Shown piece by piece: positions 18,823 to 26,438 of a DNA stretch of 35,030 nucleotides. Both the position numbers and the translations under genes were made by a program. How positions within the stretch are numbered: the stretch's first letter is position 1; every line of letters starts with the position of its first letter. The notes under the pieces are model-generated. The model worked only from the letters and a program-made list of their open reading frames with translations, was not told where the DNA came from and did no database searches. The DNA is taken from contig JACPNJ010000003.1 in NCBI GenBank assembly GCA_016185545.1, positions 66,567 through 101,596 of the forward strand, given 5' to 3'. Origin of the DNA: Candidatus Yanofskyibacteriota bacterium (GTDB lineage Bacteria > Patescibacteriota > Minisyncoccia > 2-02-FULL-40-12 > IGHO2-01-FULL-4-A).

Positions 18823-19028
18823 GTGTCTCTAAAATTTTAAGCTCAACCCCTGTGCCTTTTGAGAACTTCAACCCACTCCAGCGAGCGGGTTTCATCTTTT
18901 GTGATTGCCGCCACTTGTCAAGACACTCGTCCGTTTACGGACTCGGTCATTGACAAGACCATGCTGGCGGCAACCCCAGAAGTCTCAAAAAGCACAAGGG
19001 CTTTCGCTTTATAAAATCTTAGAGACAC
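18823..19028. repeat. Long branched hairpin element, copy 2, abutting ftsH stop codon
   Basis: GTGTCTCTAAAATTTTAAGC.. / ..GCTTTATAAAATCTTAGAGACAC outer stem; core GTGATTGCCGCCACTTGTCAAGAC...GGTCATTGACAAGACCATGCTGGCGGCAACCCCAG shared with copy 1. Confidence 0.88.
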
Positions 19029-19104
19029 AAAATTAACCAGTCGGCTCTGAAAAAGGTCAAAAAATTTGTTTTTTAGCTGGTGCTTTGCTAGGGTATTAAA
19101 AACT

Positions 19105-19213
19105 GGATCCCGAACGAGACCGCGAGGGCTCGTCCCGTACGAAGCAGGACGCGGAACACGTCCGCGGCTTCGTACGGGACTCGCAGCGTGCCTCTGCCTC
19201 GTACGGGATGGAC
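19105..19213. repeat. Nested CCCGTACG palindromic element
   Basis: Outer GGATCCCGAACGAG...CTCGTACGGGATGGAC; inner GTCCCGTACGAAGC...GCTTCGTACGGGAC. Confidence 0.85.
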
Positions 19214-19233
19214 TTTGAAAATTGAGGTGACAA

Positions 19234-19911
19234 ATGCCAATTAGAGCGGTGATTCTGGATTTTGACGGGGTAATTTATGGTTCAGGGACATTGCAAGGCG
19301 CCGGCAAGCGAGTAGTTGAGATAGTAAAAACCTGGGGCTATAAAATCCCGGGTGATGTTTATGAAAAACTCAAAAATAATTGGGGTACCGACGGCATCAA
19401 GATGATAGAAATATGTTTCTGTTTAGATTCAGAAGTTGCCAAAGAAATTTATCTGGAATGGGAAAGAATAGACAAAACTGAACTTTATCCGCTTATTCGA
19501 AACTCAAAAGAAGTTATAAAAAAATTAAGATTGCAGCAAATGAAAGTTCTGCTGCTTACCAATAGGCAAAGAAAAAATTTAATGGGGTTGCTGGGTCAAT
19601 TCGGGCTTGTTGAATTATTTGATTTTATTCAAGCTAAGGATGATTGGACTTTTTCAAAGCCCAATCCGCATACTTTTTGTTTTATTTTGCACCAACTTGT
19701 CAAATCGGGCATTCACTCTGAAGAATGCATATATGTCGGCGATACGATTTTGGACTTTGAGTGCACGACGGCCAGAGGCCTGATAAGCGTCAGTGTGACC
19801 ACTGGAGTTTTTAACGAATCGGATTTTATAAAAGCCGGCCAGAAAAAAGAAAATATTATCCGCTCAATCGCCGAATTGCCGGAATGGATTGAAAAATATA
19901 ACCGTGTATAG
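19234..19911 (+). CDS. HAD-family hydrolase
   Basis: VILDFDGVIYGSG (motif I), LLLTNRQRKN, KPNPHTFCFI, CIYVGDTILDFECTTARGL. Confidence 0.9.
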   Translation: MPIRAVILDFDGVIYGSGTLQGAGKRVVEIVKTWGYKIPGDVYEKLKNNWGTDGIKMIEICFCLDSEVAKEIYLEWERIDKTELYPLIRNSKEVIKKLRLQQMKVLLLTNRQRKNLMGLLGQFGLVELFDFIQAKDDWTFSKPNPHTFCFILHQLVKSGIHSEECIYVGDTILDFECTTARGLISVSVTTGVFNESDFIKAGQKKENIIRSIAELPEWIEKYNRV

Positions 19912-19960
19912 CACGGTTTTTGATTGACGAAAGACGCAAAAAAACATAAAATAAAACGAT

Positions 19961-20032
19961 GCGCCCGTAGCTCAATGGCAGAGCAGTCGTCTTATAAGCG
20001 ACAGGTTCTTGGTTCGAATCCAAGCGGGCGCA
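19961..20032 (+). tRNA. tRNA-Ile(TAT)
   Basis: GCGCCCG acceptor, anticodon loop CTTATAA, GGTTCGAATCC T-arm. Confidence 0.9.
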
Positions 20033-20041
20033 CTGAAGTTT

Positions 20042-20064
20042 GGGCGCGTAGCTCAGTCGGGTTG
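20042..20064 (+). pseudogene. 5' tRNA fragment (acceptor + D-arm only)
   Basis: GGGCGCGTAGCTCAGTCGGGTTG resembles a tRNA 5' end; no matching anticodon or T-arm before the next tRNA at 20078. Confidence 0.6.
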
Positions 20065-20077
20065 AAGTGTTTAATGC

Positions 20078-20149
20078 GGGCAGTTAGTTCAGTGGTAGAA
20101 CGGTCGCCTTACACGCGACAGGTCGTAGGTTCAATCCCTACACTGCCCA
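20078..20149 (+). tRNA. tRNA-Val(TAC), CCA follows
   Basis: GGGCAGT/ACTGCCC acceptor, anticodon loop CTTACAC, encoded CCA 20150-20152. Confidence 0.9.
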
Positions 20150-20230
20150 CCAGAACCAGACTTGTTTCTCTTTTTGCGGCATGCTATAACCGCAAATATC
20201 TTGTTCATTAAAATTTATAAGGAGAATCCC

Positions 20231-20923
20231 ATGGATGAACCTGCTGTTTGCGCAAGAAAACCCTATGTTGATTACACGCTTGTCAAAGCCGACGCAACAA
20301 TGGAAGATTTCAGACGTTTTTGCGAAAAAGCTCTTGAAGAAGAAAATCGCCTTGTTATCCGTTCGGTCTGTGTTTTGCCAGACCCGCGCATAATTAAATT
20401 TTGCAAAAAAATCCTTGAAGGCAGCGGCATTCTTTTGTCCACGGTTAATGATTTTCCTTTGGGACGCGGCGGAAAAATGCTAAAACTCTATGGAGCATTG
20501 ACGGCAAAAGAGGCCGGCGCGGACGAGATTGATACCAAGCTTAATGCCGGACTTCTTCGTGAAATAAATTATAAAGATGTCATAGAAGAAATTGCGGTTG
20601 TTGTTAAAGTATTTCCCAAAGCAACAAAGGTCATTATTGAAAGTGGCCATCAGTGGTACAATGAAAGAATCATCAAGGAAGCGGCACATCTTGTGGCAAC
20701 TACTGGCGCTTTTTGCGTCAAAACTTCCACGACGGTCGTGGATAACATCGCGCCAGAAGAAAAAAATCAACATGTCGTATGGATGCACGAATCCGAGCCT
20801 GATTTGGTAAAAAAGGCGGCAGGCGGTTATAGAAAAATTAGCCAAGTGAAACCACTTTGGAAAGTCATACCGCCGGACAAATTGATAGTCGGCTCTTCTG
20901 TGCCTTTTTGGAAAAATCCATAA
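20231..20923 (+). CDS. deoC: Deoxyribose-phosphate aldolase-like
   Basis: KVIIESGHQW and AFCVKTSTT Schiff-base regions, DEIDTKLNAGLL; start ATG 20231 with AAGGAG RBS. Confidence 0.85.
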   Translation: MDEPAVCARKPYVDYTLVKADATMEDFRRFCEKALEEENRLVIRSVCVLPDPRIIKFCKKILEGSGILLSTVNDFPLGRGGKMLKLYGALTAKEAGADEIDTKLNAGLLREINYKDVIEEIAVVVKVFPKATKVIIESGHQWYNERIIKEAAHLVATTGAFCVKTSTTVVDNIAPEEKNQHVVWMHESEPDLVKKAAGGYRKISQVKPLWKVIPPDKLIVGSSVPFWKNP

Positions 20924-20926
20924 TTA

Positions 20927-20952
20927 AAATCGGCATTCTTGCCGATTTTTTG
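20927..20952 (+). terminator. Rho-independent terminator after deoC
   Basis: AAAATCGGCATTCTTGCCGATTTTTTG. Confidence 0.85.
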
Positions 20953-20978
20953 TTTGGTGATTTATATACTTCTTGCTG

Positions 20979-21095
20979 GGGCTTGTGCGTTTGGCCAAGT
21001 TCGAGGCAAAACCGAGCATTGAAGCGAGCCATAGTAGAACTATGGTAAGCGAGAAGCGGAGGTTTTAACGAAGAAATTGGTCAAACCCGCAGGGC
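20979..21095. repeat. Long imperfect palindrome (~115 bp)
   Basis: GGCTTGTGCGTTTGGCCAAGTTCGAGGCAAAACC... pairs with GGTTTTAACGAAGAAATTGGTCAAACCCGCAGGGC; apex CCATAGTAGAACTATGG. Confidence 0.85.
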
Positions 21096-21141
21096 TTAAC
21101 TCAAGCAAAGCCCATAAAATTTCGGGCTTCTTGAGTTAAGC
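21095..21141 (-). terminator. Terminator-like hairpin at end of the phosphorylase gene
   Basis: CTTAACTCAAG.AAAGCCC...GGGCTT.CTTGAGTTAAG, overlaps its stop codon. Confidence 0.7.
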
Positions 21142-22122
21142 GCGCAGGCCAGCCAGTTCAACCATCGCCTCAAGAGCAACCAATATGCACTTGCCTATCC
21201 GTTCCGCCGCGTATGCCGCGTCTATCATCTGGTCAGAGGCAAGATTATCAAGCACGGTGCAAATCGCCCCCGCCCGATAACCCAACATCTCATTGGCAAG
21301 ACGAAAAAGAATGCTCGTTTCCATTTCATGATTTACAATGCGCAAGCCGCCACTTTCAAAATTTGCCATCGATTCAATGAAATCTTCCATGCTAAATAAA
21401 GTCTGAATCCGTCCGACGGTTCTGCCTTCCGGCGCAAAAAATCCGGGCGAAGCAGTAGTAATGCCGCTAGCGACCGCCCGCACTGATTCACCATTTTTGA
21501 GAAATTCTCTGACAGCCATCCTTCCAAGAGCGCTCACAATAGATGAATTTGCCGGTGAAACATAACAGCAAAAACCGGAAAAAAAATTAATGAGAGTGCC
21601 GATTTTCGTTTTTTGAAAATCCCGCGCAATATCTTTCATCTTCACATCCAGAGTCCGTCTTGGATAGAAAACGCCGAGATTATCGAGCCCGATAGCGTAT
21701 TCGGAAATTGCCAATGCACCGAGAGGAACATCTGCAAGCGAAGTTCCGGCCGTACCTACACGGATGATATTCACCGAAGCCGGTGTGTCGCTCCACCGAT
21801 TTTTTTCAGGGTCAAACTCCCAAAGCGCATGCAGTTCCGTCAAAGCAATTTCAATACCGGCAACTCCGATACCGCACGACATCGCCGCCATTGGTACGCC
21901 TTTGTAAGCGCCGCAAATAATATTAAATTCCGGCCGCGCTTTGTTTTGATGTCTAAATTGCACCGAGTTAAAATGCTTTGCAATCGCATTAACCCGTTCC
22001 GCCGCCCCAACCAAAAACAGATTTGTCGGTATATTGTCTGCTTTTTTGAGGTCTATATGATAAAGCGTCCCGTCAAGATAATTAATCAGTTGCGAACCTT
22101 TGGCTTTTCCTTGGCGCATCAT
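21136..22122 (-). CDS. Uridine phosphorylase-like nucleoside phosphorylase
   Basis: YHIDLKK.DNIPTNLFLVGAAERVNAIAKHF, IRVGTAGTSLADVPLGALAIS, NHEMETSILFRLANEMLGYRAGAICTVLDN. Confidence 0.85.
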   Translation of the reverse strand: MMRQGKAKGSQLINYLDGTLYHIDLKKADNIPTNLFLVGAAERVNAIAKHFNSVQFRHQNKARPEFNIICGAYKGVPMAAMSCGIGVAGIEIALTELHALWEFDPEKNRWSDTPASVNIIRVGTAGTSLADVPLGALAISEYAIGLDNLGVFYPRRTLDVKMKDIARDFQKTKIGTLINFFSGFCCYVSPANSSIVSALGRMAVREFLKNGESVRAVASGITTASPGFFAPEGRTVGRIQTLFSMEDFIESMANFESGGLRIVNHEMETSILFRLANEMLGYRAGAICTVLDNLASDQMIDAAYAAERIGKCILVALEAMVELAGLRA

Positions 22123-22184
22123 TTCCTCTTTCTGTTTCTTATTTCAAAGTTAAAGTGCTATTATCGGGATAATAAAAGCATATT

Positions 22185-23180
22185 ATGGATAAGTCAAGTA
22201 ACAATTACGCGCAGATAAAAATCATATATGAAGACCAGGATTTTTTAATTATTGACAAGCCGTCGGGACTTTTGACGCATCCCGTTAGAAGTCTCGCTCA
22301 CGCCAAAGGCGCGAGTCCGGAGGACCTCGGCGAGGCTACTTCTAACGGGACGCATCCCGTTAGAAGTCTCGCTCGTCCCGTTAGAGAGTCTAGGCAAGAT
22401 AAGAAAAATGTGGTTGACGGCAAGTCTAGGGCGTTCACGCTCTCTAACGGGACGAGTCCGGAGGACCTCGGCGAGGCTACTTCTAACGGGACGCATCCCG
22501 TGAATCGCCAAGATAAAAGTGAAAGTGTGGTCGGCTGGCTTCTTGAAAAATATCCTGAGATAGCCAACGTGCGTGATAAATACGGCACTAGCGTCGGCGA
22601 ATGGACAGACTTAAGGCCCGGCATCGTCCACCGCTTGGACCGTGAAACATCGGGATTATTACTGATAGCCAAAAACCAGCCGGCTTTTGATTATCTCAAA
22701 AAACTTTTCGCGGAAAGAAAAATTAAAAAAACCTACCTCGCGTTGGTTTATGGCCACTTTAAAAACAAAAGTGACACAATAGAAACACCACTTGGCAAAT
22801 TCGGCACCCGCCAAACTACCCGCACGCATGGCAAACACGATCTCAAAGAAAAATTCGCTATAACCAATTATAAGGTCTTGAAAGAATTTATAGATCTGGA
22901 GTTACCGGAAACAAGTTACTCGCTACTAGAAATTAGCCCCATGACCGGCCGTACTCATCAAATCCGTGTCCACCTGCAATCAATCGGTCATCCAGTTGTC
23001 TGCGATCCGCTTTATGCTGGTAAAAAACATACTTGCCCGACAGAGTTAGGACGCCTGTTCCTCCATGCCCAAAAGTTATCTTTTGCGCCATTTTCAGGCA
23101 CGTCAATCTCTGTTGAATCAGATCTGCCGCCTATACTAGAAAATTTTCTGTCCAAGCTAACTGCCATTATTAAAGATTAA
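22185..23180 (+). CDS. RluA/RluD-family pseudouridine synthase with in-frame repeat insertions
   Basis: IDKPSGLLTHP, GIVHRLDRETSGLLLIAK, MTGRTHQIRVHLQSIGHPVVCDPLY; ~70 aa of repeat-derived sequence after THP. Confidence 0.93.
   Translation: MDKSSNNYAQIKIIYEDQDFLIIDKPSGLLTHPVRSLAHAKGASPEDLGEATSNGTHPVRSLARPVRESRQDKKNVVDGKSRAFTLSNGTSPEDLGEATSNGTHPVNRQDKSESVVGWLLEKYPEIANVRDKYGTSVGEWTDLRPGIVHRLDRETSGLLLIAKNQPAFDYLKKLFAERKIKKTYLALVYGHFKNKSDTIETPLGKFGTRQTTRTHGKHDLKEKFAITNYKVLKEFIDLELPETSYSLLEISPMTGRTHQIRVHLQSIGHPVVCDPLYAGKKHTCPTELGRLFLHAQKLSFAPFSGTSISVESDLPPILENFLSKLTAIIKD
22280..22350. repeat. 71-bp CCCGTTAG palindromic element in pseudouridine synthase gene
   Basis: TCCCGTTAGAAGT...ACTTCTAACGGGA. 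Confidence 0.92.
22355..22491. repeat. Second CCCGTTAG element carrying a nested palindrome (22375-22453)
   Basis: Outer CCCGTTAGAAGTCTCGCTC...CGAGTCCGGAGGACCTCGGCGAGGCTACTTCTAACGGG interrupted by GTCCCGTTAGAGAG...CTCTCTAACGGGAC. Confidence 0.9.
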
Positions 23181-23198
23181 TAAACTAGTATAAATTTA

Positions 23199-23909
23199 TT
23201 AAGGTTTATTAAGTTGGTTTACGATTGCTCTAACCCAACCGGAAATTTGTCTAGCTAGCATAGAGCTTGCTTTAACCCTGATTCTCAACAAACCATGGTA
23301 TGCCCTTCTTGAACTTTTTCTCTTGGTTTTCTTTCTTCTATTTTTTTGAAAATAAATGCGTGGAAAATAATCTTTAGGCATATTGGTAACTTGCGACCAA
23401 TAGTTAATTGTTTCCGCTATGATTTCTTGCTTATCGTTTCGCCCCATAAAAATATCAAATCCGATTTCTTCTTTTTTCAATTGGCCAATATCTCGAAGCC
23501 ATTTCAAAAATAATTTTATGATGTTCGGATCAGAACTTGTGAAACGCACACCTTTATGCAGGTCGCTTTCGTTGTTATGCAAAAATCTCTCCCGCCAATA
23601 AAGCACAATGCCCATCAGCCAAAGTTCTCTTTTGGAAATTATTCTTAAATCCTTGCCTGAAGAATCTTTTATTTCCTCTATCTTTTGTAAAGTTTTTAAA
23701 GTTCTGCCTTCTGAATTAGCTTTGGCAATCTTGAACCGCCGGTCTTTTAATTTTTGGTTTTGCGCTTCGCTTAGTTTTATTTTCCTGAACCAGTGAGAAA
23801 GGGTTGATTTTGGCACCAAAATTTCTTTTTTAATCTCGGAATACGAAAATCCCTTCTTGCGAAGATCAATTGCGGCATTCTTTTGTAAATTCTTGCTAAA
23901 TTGAACCAC
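23199..23909 (-). CDS. HTH protein with LAGLIDADG-like C-terminal region (degenerate acidic motif), copy A
   Basis: IDLRKKGFSYSEIKKEILVPKSTLSHWFRKI HTH; LMGIVLYWRERF, FTSSDPNIIKLFLKWL, NYWSQVTNMPKDYF. Confidence 0.7.
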   Translation of the reverse strand: MVQFSKNLQKNAAIDLRKKGFSYSEIKKEILVPKSTLSHWFRKIKLSEAQNQKLKDRRFKIAKANSEGRTLKTLQKIEEIKDSSGKDLRIISKRELWLMGIVLYWRERFLHNNESDLHKGVRFTSSDPNIIKLFLKWLRDIGQLKKEEIGFDIFMGRNDKQEIIAETINYWSQVTNMPKDYFPRIYFQKNRRKKTKRKSSRRAYHGLLRIRVKASSMLARQISGWVRAIVNQLNKP

Positions 23910-24225
23910 GGTGGTTATTTATTACTAATATATTAACATAGTTCAATGTAACACTCAAATTAGTTATCCCCTATTATGTTTTTTGGCTTTTATTATTTTT
24001 GTATTAAATAAATTAAGTATGTCATCAATTATTTTTATAGTTATATTAAAATTGAGCAGACGTAATAATCAAAACTAGGGATAGCACCCTTTAATCTTAA
24101 AATGTTAGTGCAGATTGACCCAGAATTTACAATAAAATATGGGACAAGAAATATTGTCTTGAAATTAGGAAGCTATGAAGTTATTTGCATAAAAATTAGA
24201 AACGAGTTAATATGCTGCATATGGA

Positions 24226-24342
24226 TCCCGTACGAAGTAGCCCTAACGGGTCAAACGAACGGGATATCAAATATATAATAACAGTAGTTCTGCGCCTGTA
24301 ACTTATATTAATAACTGCAACGCAGCTACTTCATACGGGATG
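24226..24342. repeat. CCCGTACG palindromic element overlapping rplS start
   Basis: GGATCCCGTACGAAGTAGC...GCTACTTCATACGGGATGG; internal CCCTAACGGG and GAACGGGAT remnants. Confidence 0.85.
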
Positions 24343-24756
24343 GACATACTACAAGCGTTCAATTTAAAAATGGCAGGAGGAGGAATTGCACCCGATATCA
24401 GACCGGGTCAAACCATCAAGGTTCACCAAAAAATACAGGAAGGCGCTAAAACTCGCACTCAGATTTTTGAGGGCATTGTTATCGCACGCAAGCACGGCAA
24501 GGGATTAGGCGCGACAATTACAGTTCGCAAGATTTCCAACGGTATTGGTGTTGAAAGAATTTTTCCCTTACATACTCCTTCCGTTGGCAAATTTGAAATC
24601 GTGAGAACTTCTAAGGTCCGCAGGGCCAAACTTTACTATCTCCGCGATAAAACCGCCCGTGAAACTCGTAAAAAAACAAAATTAATTGAGACCAAATCTC
24701 AACGTTCTCAACCTACATCAAAAGATACTGCAATGTCTAAAACTGCCACCGAATAA
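24340..24756 (+). CDS. rplS: 50S ribosomal protein L19
   Basis: [61 protein letters not shown]. Confidence 0.96.
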   Translation: MDILQAFNLKMAGGGIAPDIRPGQTIKVHQKIQEGAKTRTQIFEGIVIARKHGKGLGATITVRKISNGIGVERIFPLHTPSVGKFEIVRTSKVRRAKLYYLRDKTARETRKKTKLIETKSQRSQPTSKDTAMSKTATE

Positions 24757-24840
24757 GCGCGGGTGGCGAAACTGGCAGACGCATCACCTTGAGGTGGTGA
24801 CGGGGGCAACCCCTTGGAGGTTCAAATCCTCTCCCGCGCA
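24757..24840 (+). tRNA. tRNA-Leu(GAG), CCA follows
   Basis: GCGCGGG/CCCGCGC acceptor, anticodon loop TTGAGGT, long variable arm, encoded CCA. Confidence 0.93.
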
Positions 24841-25000
24841 CCAGAATGGAAATTGCAAGTTTGAAGGGTTCGCCTACCGCCATTGGCGAAGCTCGCCCTG
24901 CTGGGCGGCGCTTCGCTCTGCCTTGCCGGAGCCTTCGGCGAAGCGCAGGTCGGCTCGAACCACATTCTGTAAAAGAAAATTTTTTCATACTATTTCTTGC

Positions 25001-25028
25001 AGAAATTCATAGGAATTTCTGTTTTTTG
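25001..25028 (+). terminator. Rho-independent terminator
   Basis: AGAAATTCATAGGAATTTCTGTTTTTTG. Confidence 0.8.
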
Positions 25029-25076
25029 TTTTACTCTTGCTTTTTTCTTTGATTTAGTGTAATGTGCGATTCAGAA

Positions 25077-25099
25077 GAGTTAAACTTGTGTTTAACTCA
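25077..25099 (+). promoter_or_regulatory. Hairpin in 5' region of the peptide/radical SAM pair
   Basis: GAGTTAAACTTGTGTTTAACTC, 9-bp perfect stem. Confidence 0.5.
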
Positions 25100-25138
25100 A
25101 TCTGTACCTTGAAAATCAAATCAAAGGAGAAAAAAACC

Positions 25139-25342
25139 ATGTGGTACATTATCGTCATTTCAGTAGTGGTAGTGCTCAGCATCGTGATTCGGATGCTGAC
25201 AAGAAAGTCTGCAACTGGTAGTTCCAGCTCTGCAAGTTCAATTCCCCCGTCAATAGAGGGTGTTGAGACATCAGAAACCGAAACAGAAAAGGAGGATAAT
25301 TATGATTGTTGCGGCAGAGGACAAGGTCCCTACTATTGCTAA
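25139..25342 (+). CDS. Small protein, N-terminal TM and Cys-containing C-terminus; candidate radical SAM substrate
   Basis: 67 aa MWYIIVISVVVVLSIVIRMLTRK...EKEDNYDCCGRGQGPYYC; AAAGGAG RBS; overlaps radical SAM gene by 41 nt. Confidence 0.6.
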   Translation: MWYIIVISVVVVLSIVIRMLTRKSATGSSSSASSIPPSIEGVETSETETEKEDNYDCCGRGQGPYYC

Positions 25343-26438
25343 GAAACTTTTGGAATTTCTTGATGTTGAACTGACGGAGCGTTGTAACCAACAGTGCCGC
25401 CACTGCTACATCCGCCTTTTGTCCGGCAATCGCGCAGCGATCTCCAGAGAGATGGACACGGCCTTTGTCTGCAGAATCCTCAAGGAAGCGGCAACTCTTG
25501 GTTGTTCGAAAATCCGCTTTACTGGTGGCGAACCTCTTGCCCGGCATGACTTTCCAGAAATTTATGATTTTGCCCACGACTTAGGACTTGGGGTATCAGT
25601 TGCTACTAATGCTACTTTGGTTACCGATGACATCGCTGATCTTTGGGTCAGAAAAAAACCAACTGGTTTGAGTGTTTCTGTCTATGGGTGGGATCAACTA
25701 TCCTTTGAATGGGTAACTCAAACCCGAGATTCCTTTAAACGATTTATTATCGGCGTCAAGCGGATCCAAAAACGAGGTCTACAGTTTCTTTTGCGATATC
25801 CCCCTCTGCGGCTCTTGGTGCAAAACTCCGATAAAATTCGGATTTTAGCTCAAGAATTGGGTGCTTCTTATCCAGTCCCTTATGCCTGGGAACTAACATT
25901 GCATGCCCGCCATAATGATCAAGTTTCAAAACAACTCAAAGCTTTACGACTTGATCCAGAAGAAGCGGCACGTGAGAGACTTAAAGAGCCTGGTGTTGTC
26001 GAAAACGACCTCAGAGTTTTACAGAATGGTACAACAGCTAAGCAAGACAACCGACTTTTTTGGTGCCCGGCAGCTTATAAGCGACCTACCGTCAACGCTT
26101 ATGGTCAACTTCAAGTCTGCCTCCAAGTGCGTCACTCTAATACTCTTTACGATCTACGCATAGGCAGTCTGCATGAAGGGTTGACTGACTTTTTCCCTCA
26201 CTTCCGTAAAATGCGTATTGTGGATACGGCTTATCTAGATCGTTGTGGTCGTTGCCTACTCCGTTCAATTTGTCCCCAATGTCCAGCAATCTCCTGGATG
26301 GAACATGGAAACCTAACAACTCCAGCGGATTACTACTGTGAGATTGCCCACGCTGAAGCACGGATTTTAGGTCTACTTCACGACGGCGAAAAAGGATGGG
26401 AGATAGAATCCCTCCATAGCTCTCAAGCCCGGTACTAA
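25302..26438 (+). CDS. Radical SAM protein with SPASM-like domain
   Basis: CNQQCRHC (CX3CX2C); C-terminal CGRCLLRSICPQC plus upstream CPAAYKRP/VCLQV and YYC; RBS AAAGGAGG. Confidence 0.9.
   Translation: MIVAAEDKVPTIAKKLLEFLDVELTERCNQQCRHCYIRLLSGNRAAISREMDTAFVCRILKEAATLGCSKIRFTGGEPLARHDFPEIYDFAHDLGLGVSVATNATLVTDDIADLWVRKKPTGLSVSVYGWDQLSFEWVTQTRDSFKRFIIGVKRIQKRGLQFLLRYPPLRLLVQNSDKIRILAQELGASYPVPYAWELTLHARHNDQVSKQLKALRLDPEEAARERLKEPGVVENDLRVLQNGTTAKQDNRLFWCPAAYKRPTVNAYGQLQVCLQVRHSNTLYDLRIGSLHEGLTDFFPHFRKMRIVDTAYLDRCGRCLLRSICPQCPAISWMEHGNLTTPADYYCEIAHAEARILGLLHDGEKGWEIESLHSSQARY

Noticed and set aside
19924-20211. 95-aa ORF CARSSMAEQSSYKRQVLGSNPSGRTEV...
   Set aside because: Translation of tRNA genes, not a protein.
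22245-22672. Minus-strand ORFs over the palindromic repeats (MRPVRSSLAEVLRT..., TGCVPLEVASPRSSG...)
   Set aside because: Result from palindromic symmetry leaving several frames open; plus strand carries the pseudouridine synthase motifs.
2195-24345. CRISPR array formed by the repeated CCCGTTAG sequences
   Set aside because: Copies are dispersed, palindromic, variably sized and nested; no regular repeat-spacer spacing and no cas genes.
24737-25012. ORFs across tRNA-Leu and the GC-rich spacer (24737-24988 minus, 24686-25012 plus)
   Set aside because: Cover a clear tRNA and hairpin DNA; no protein-like features.
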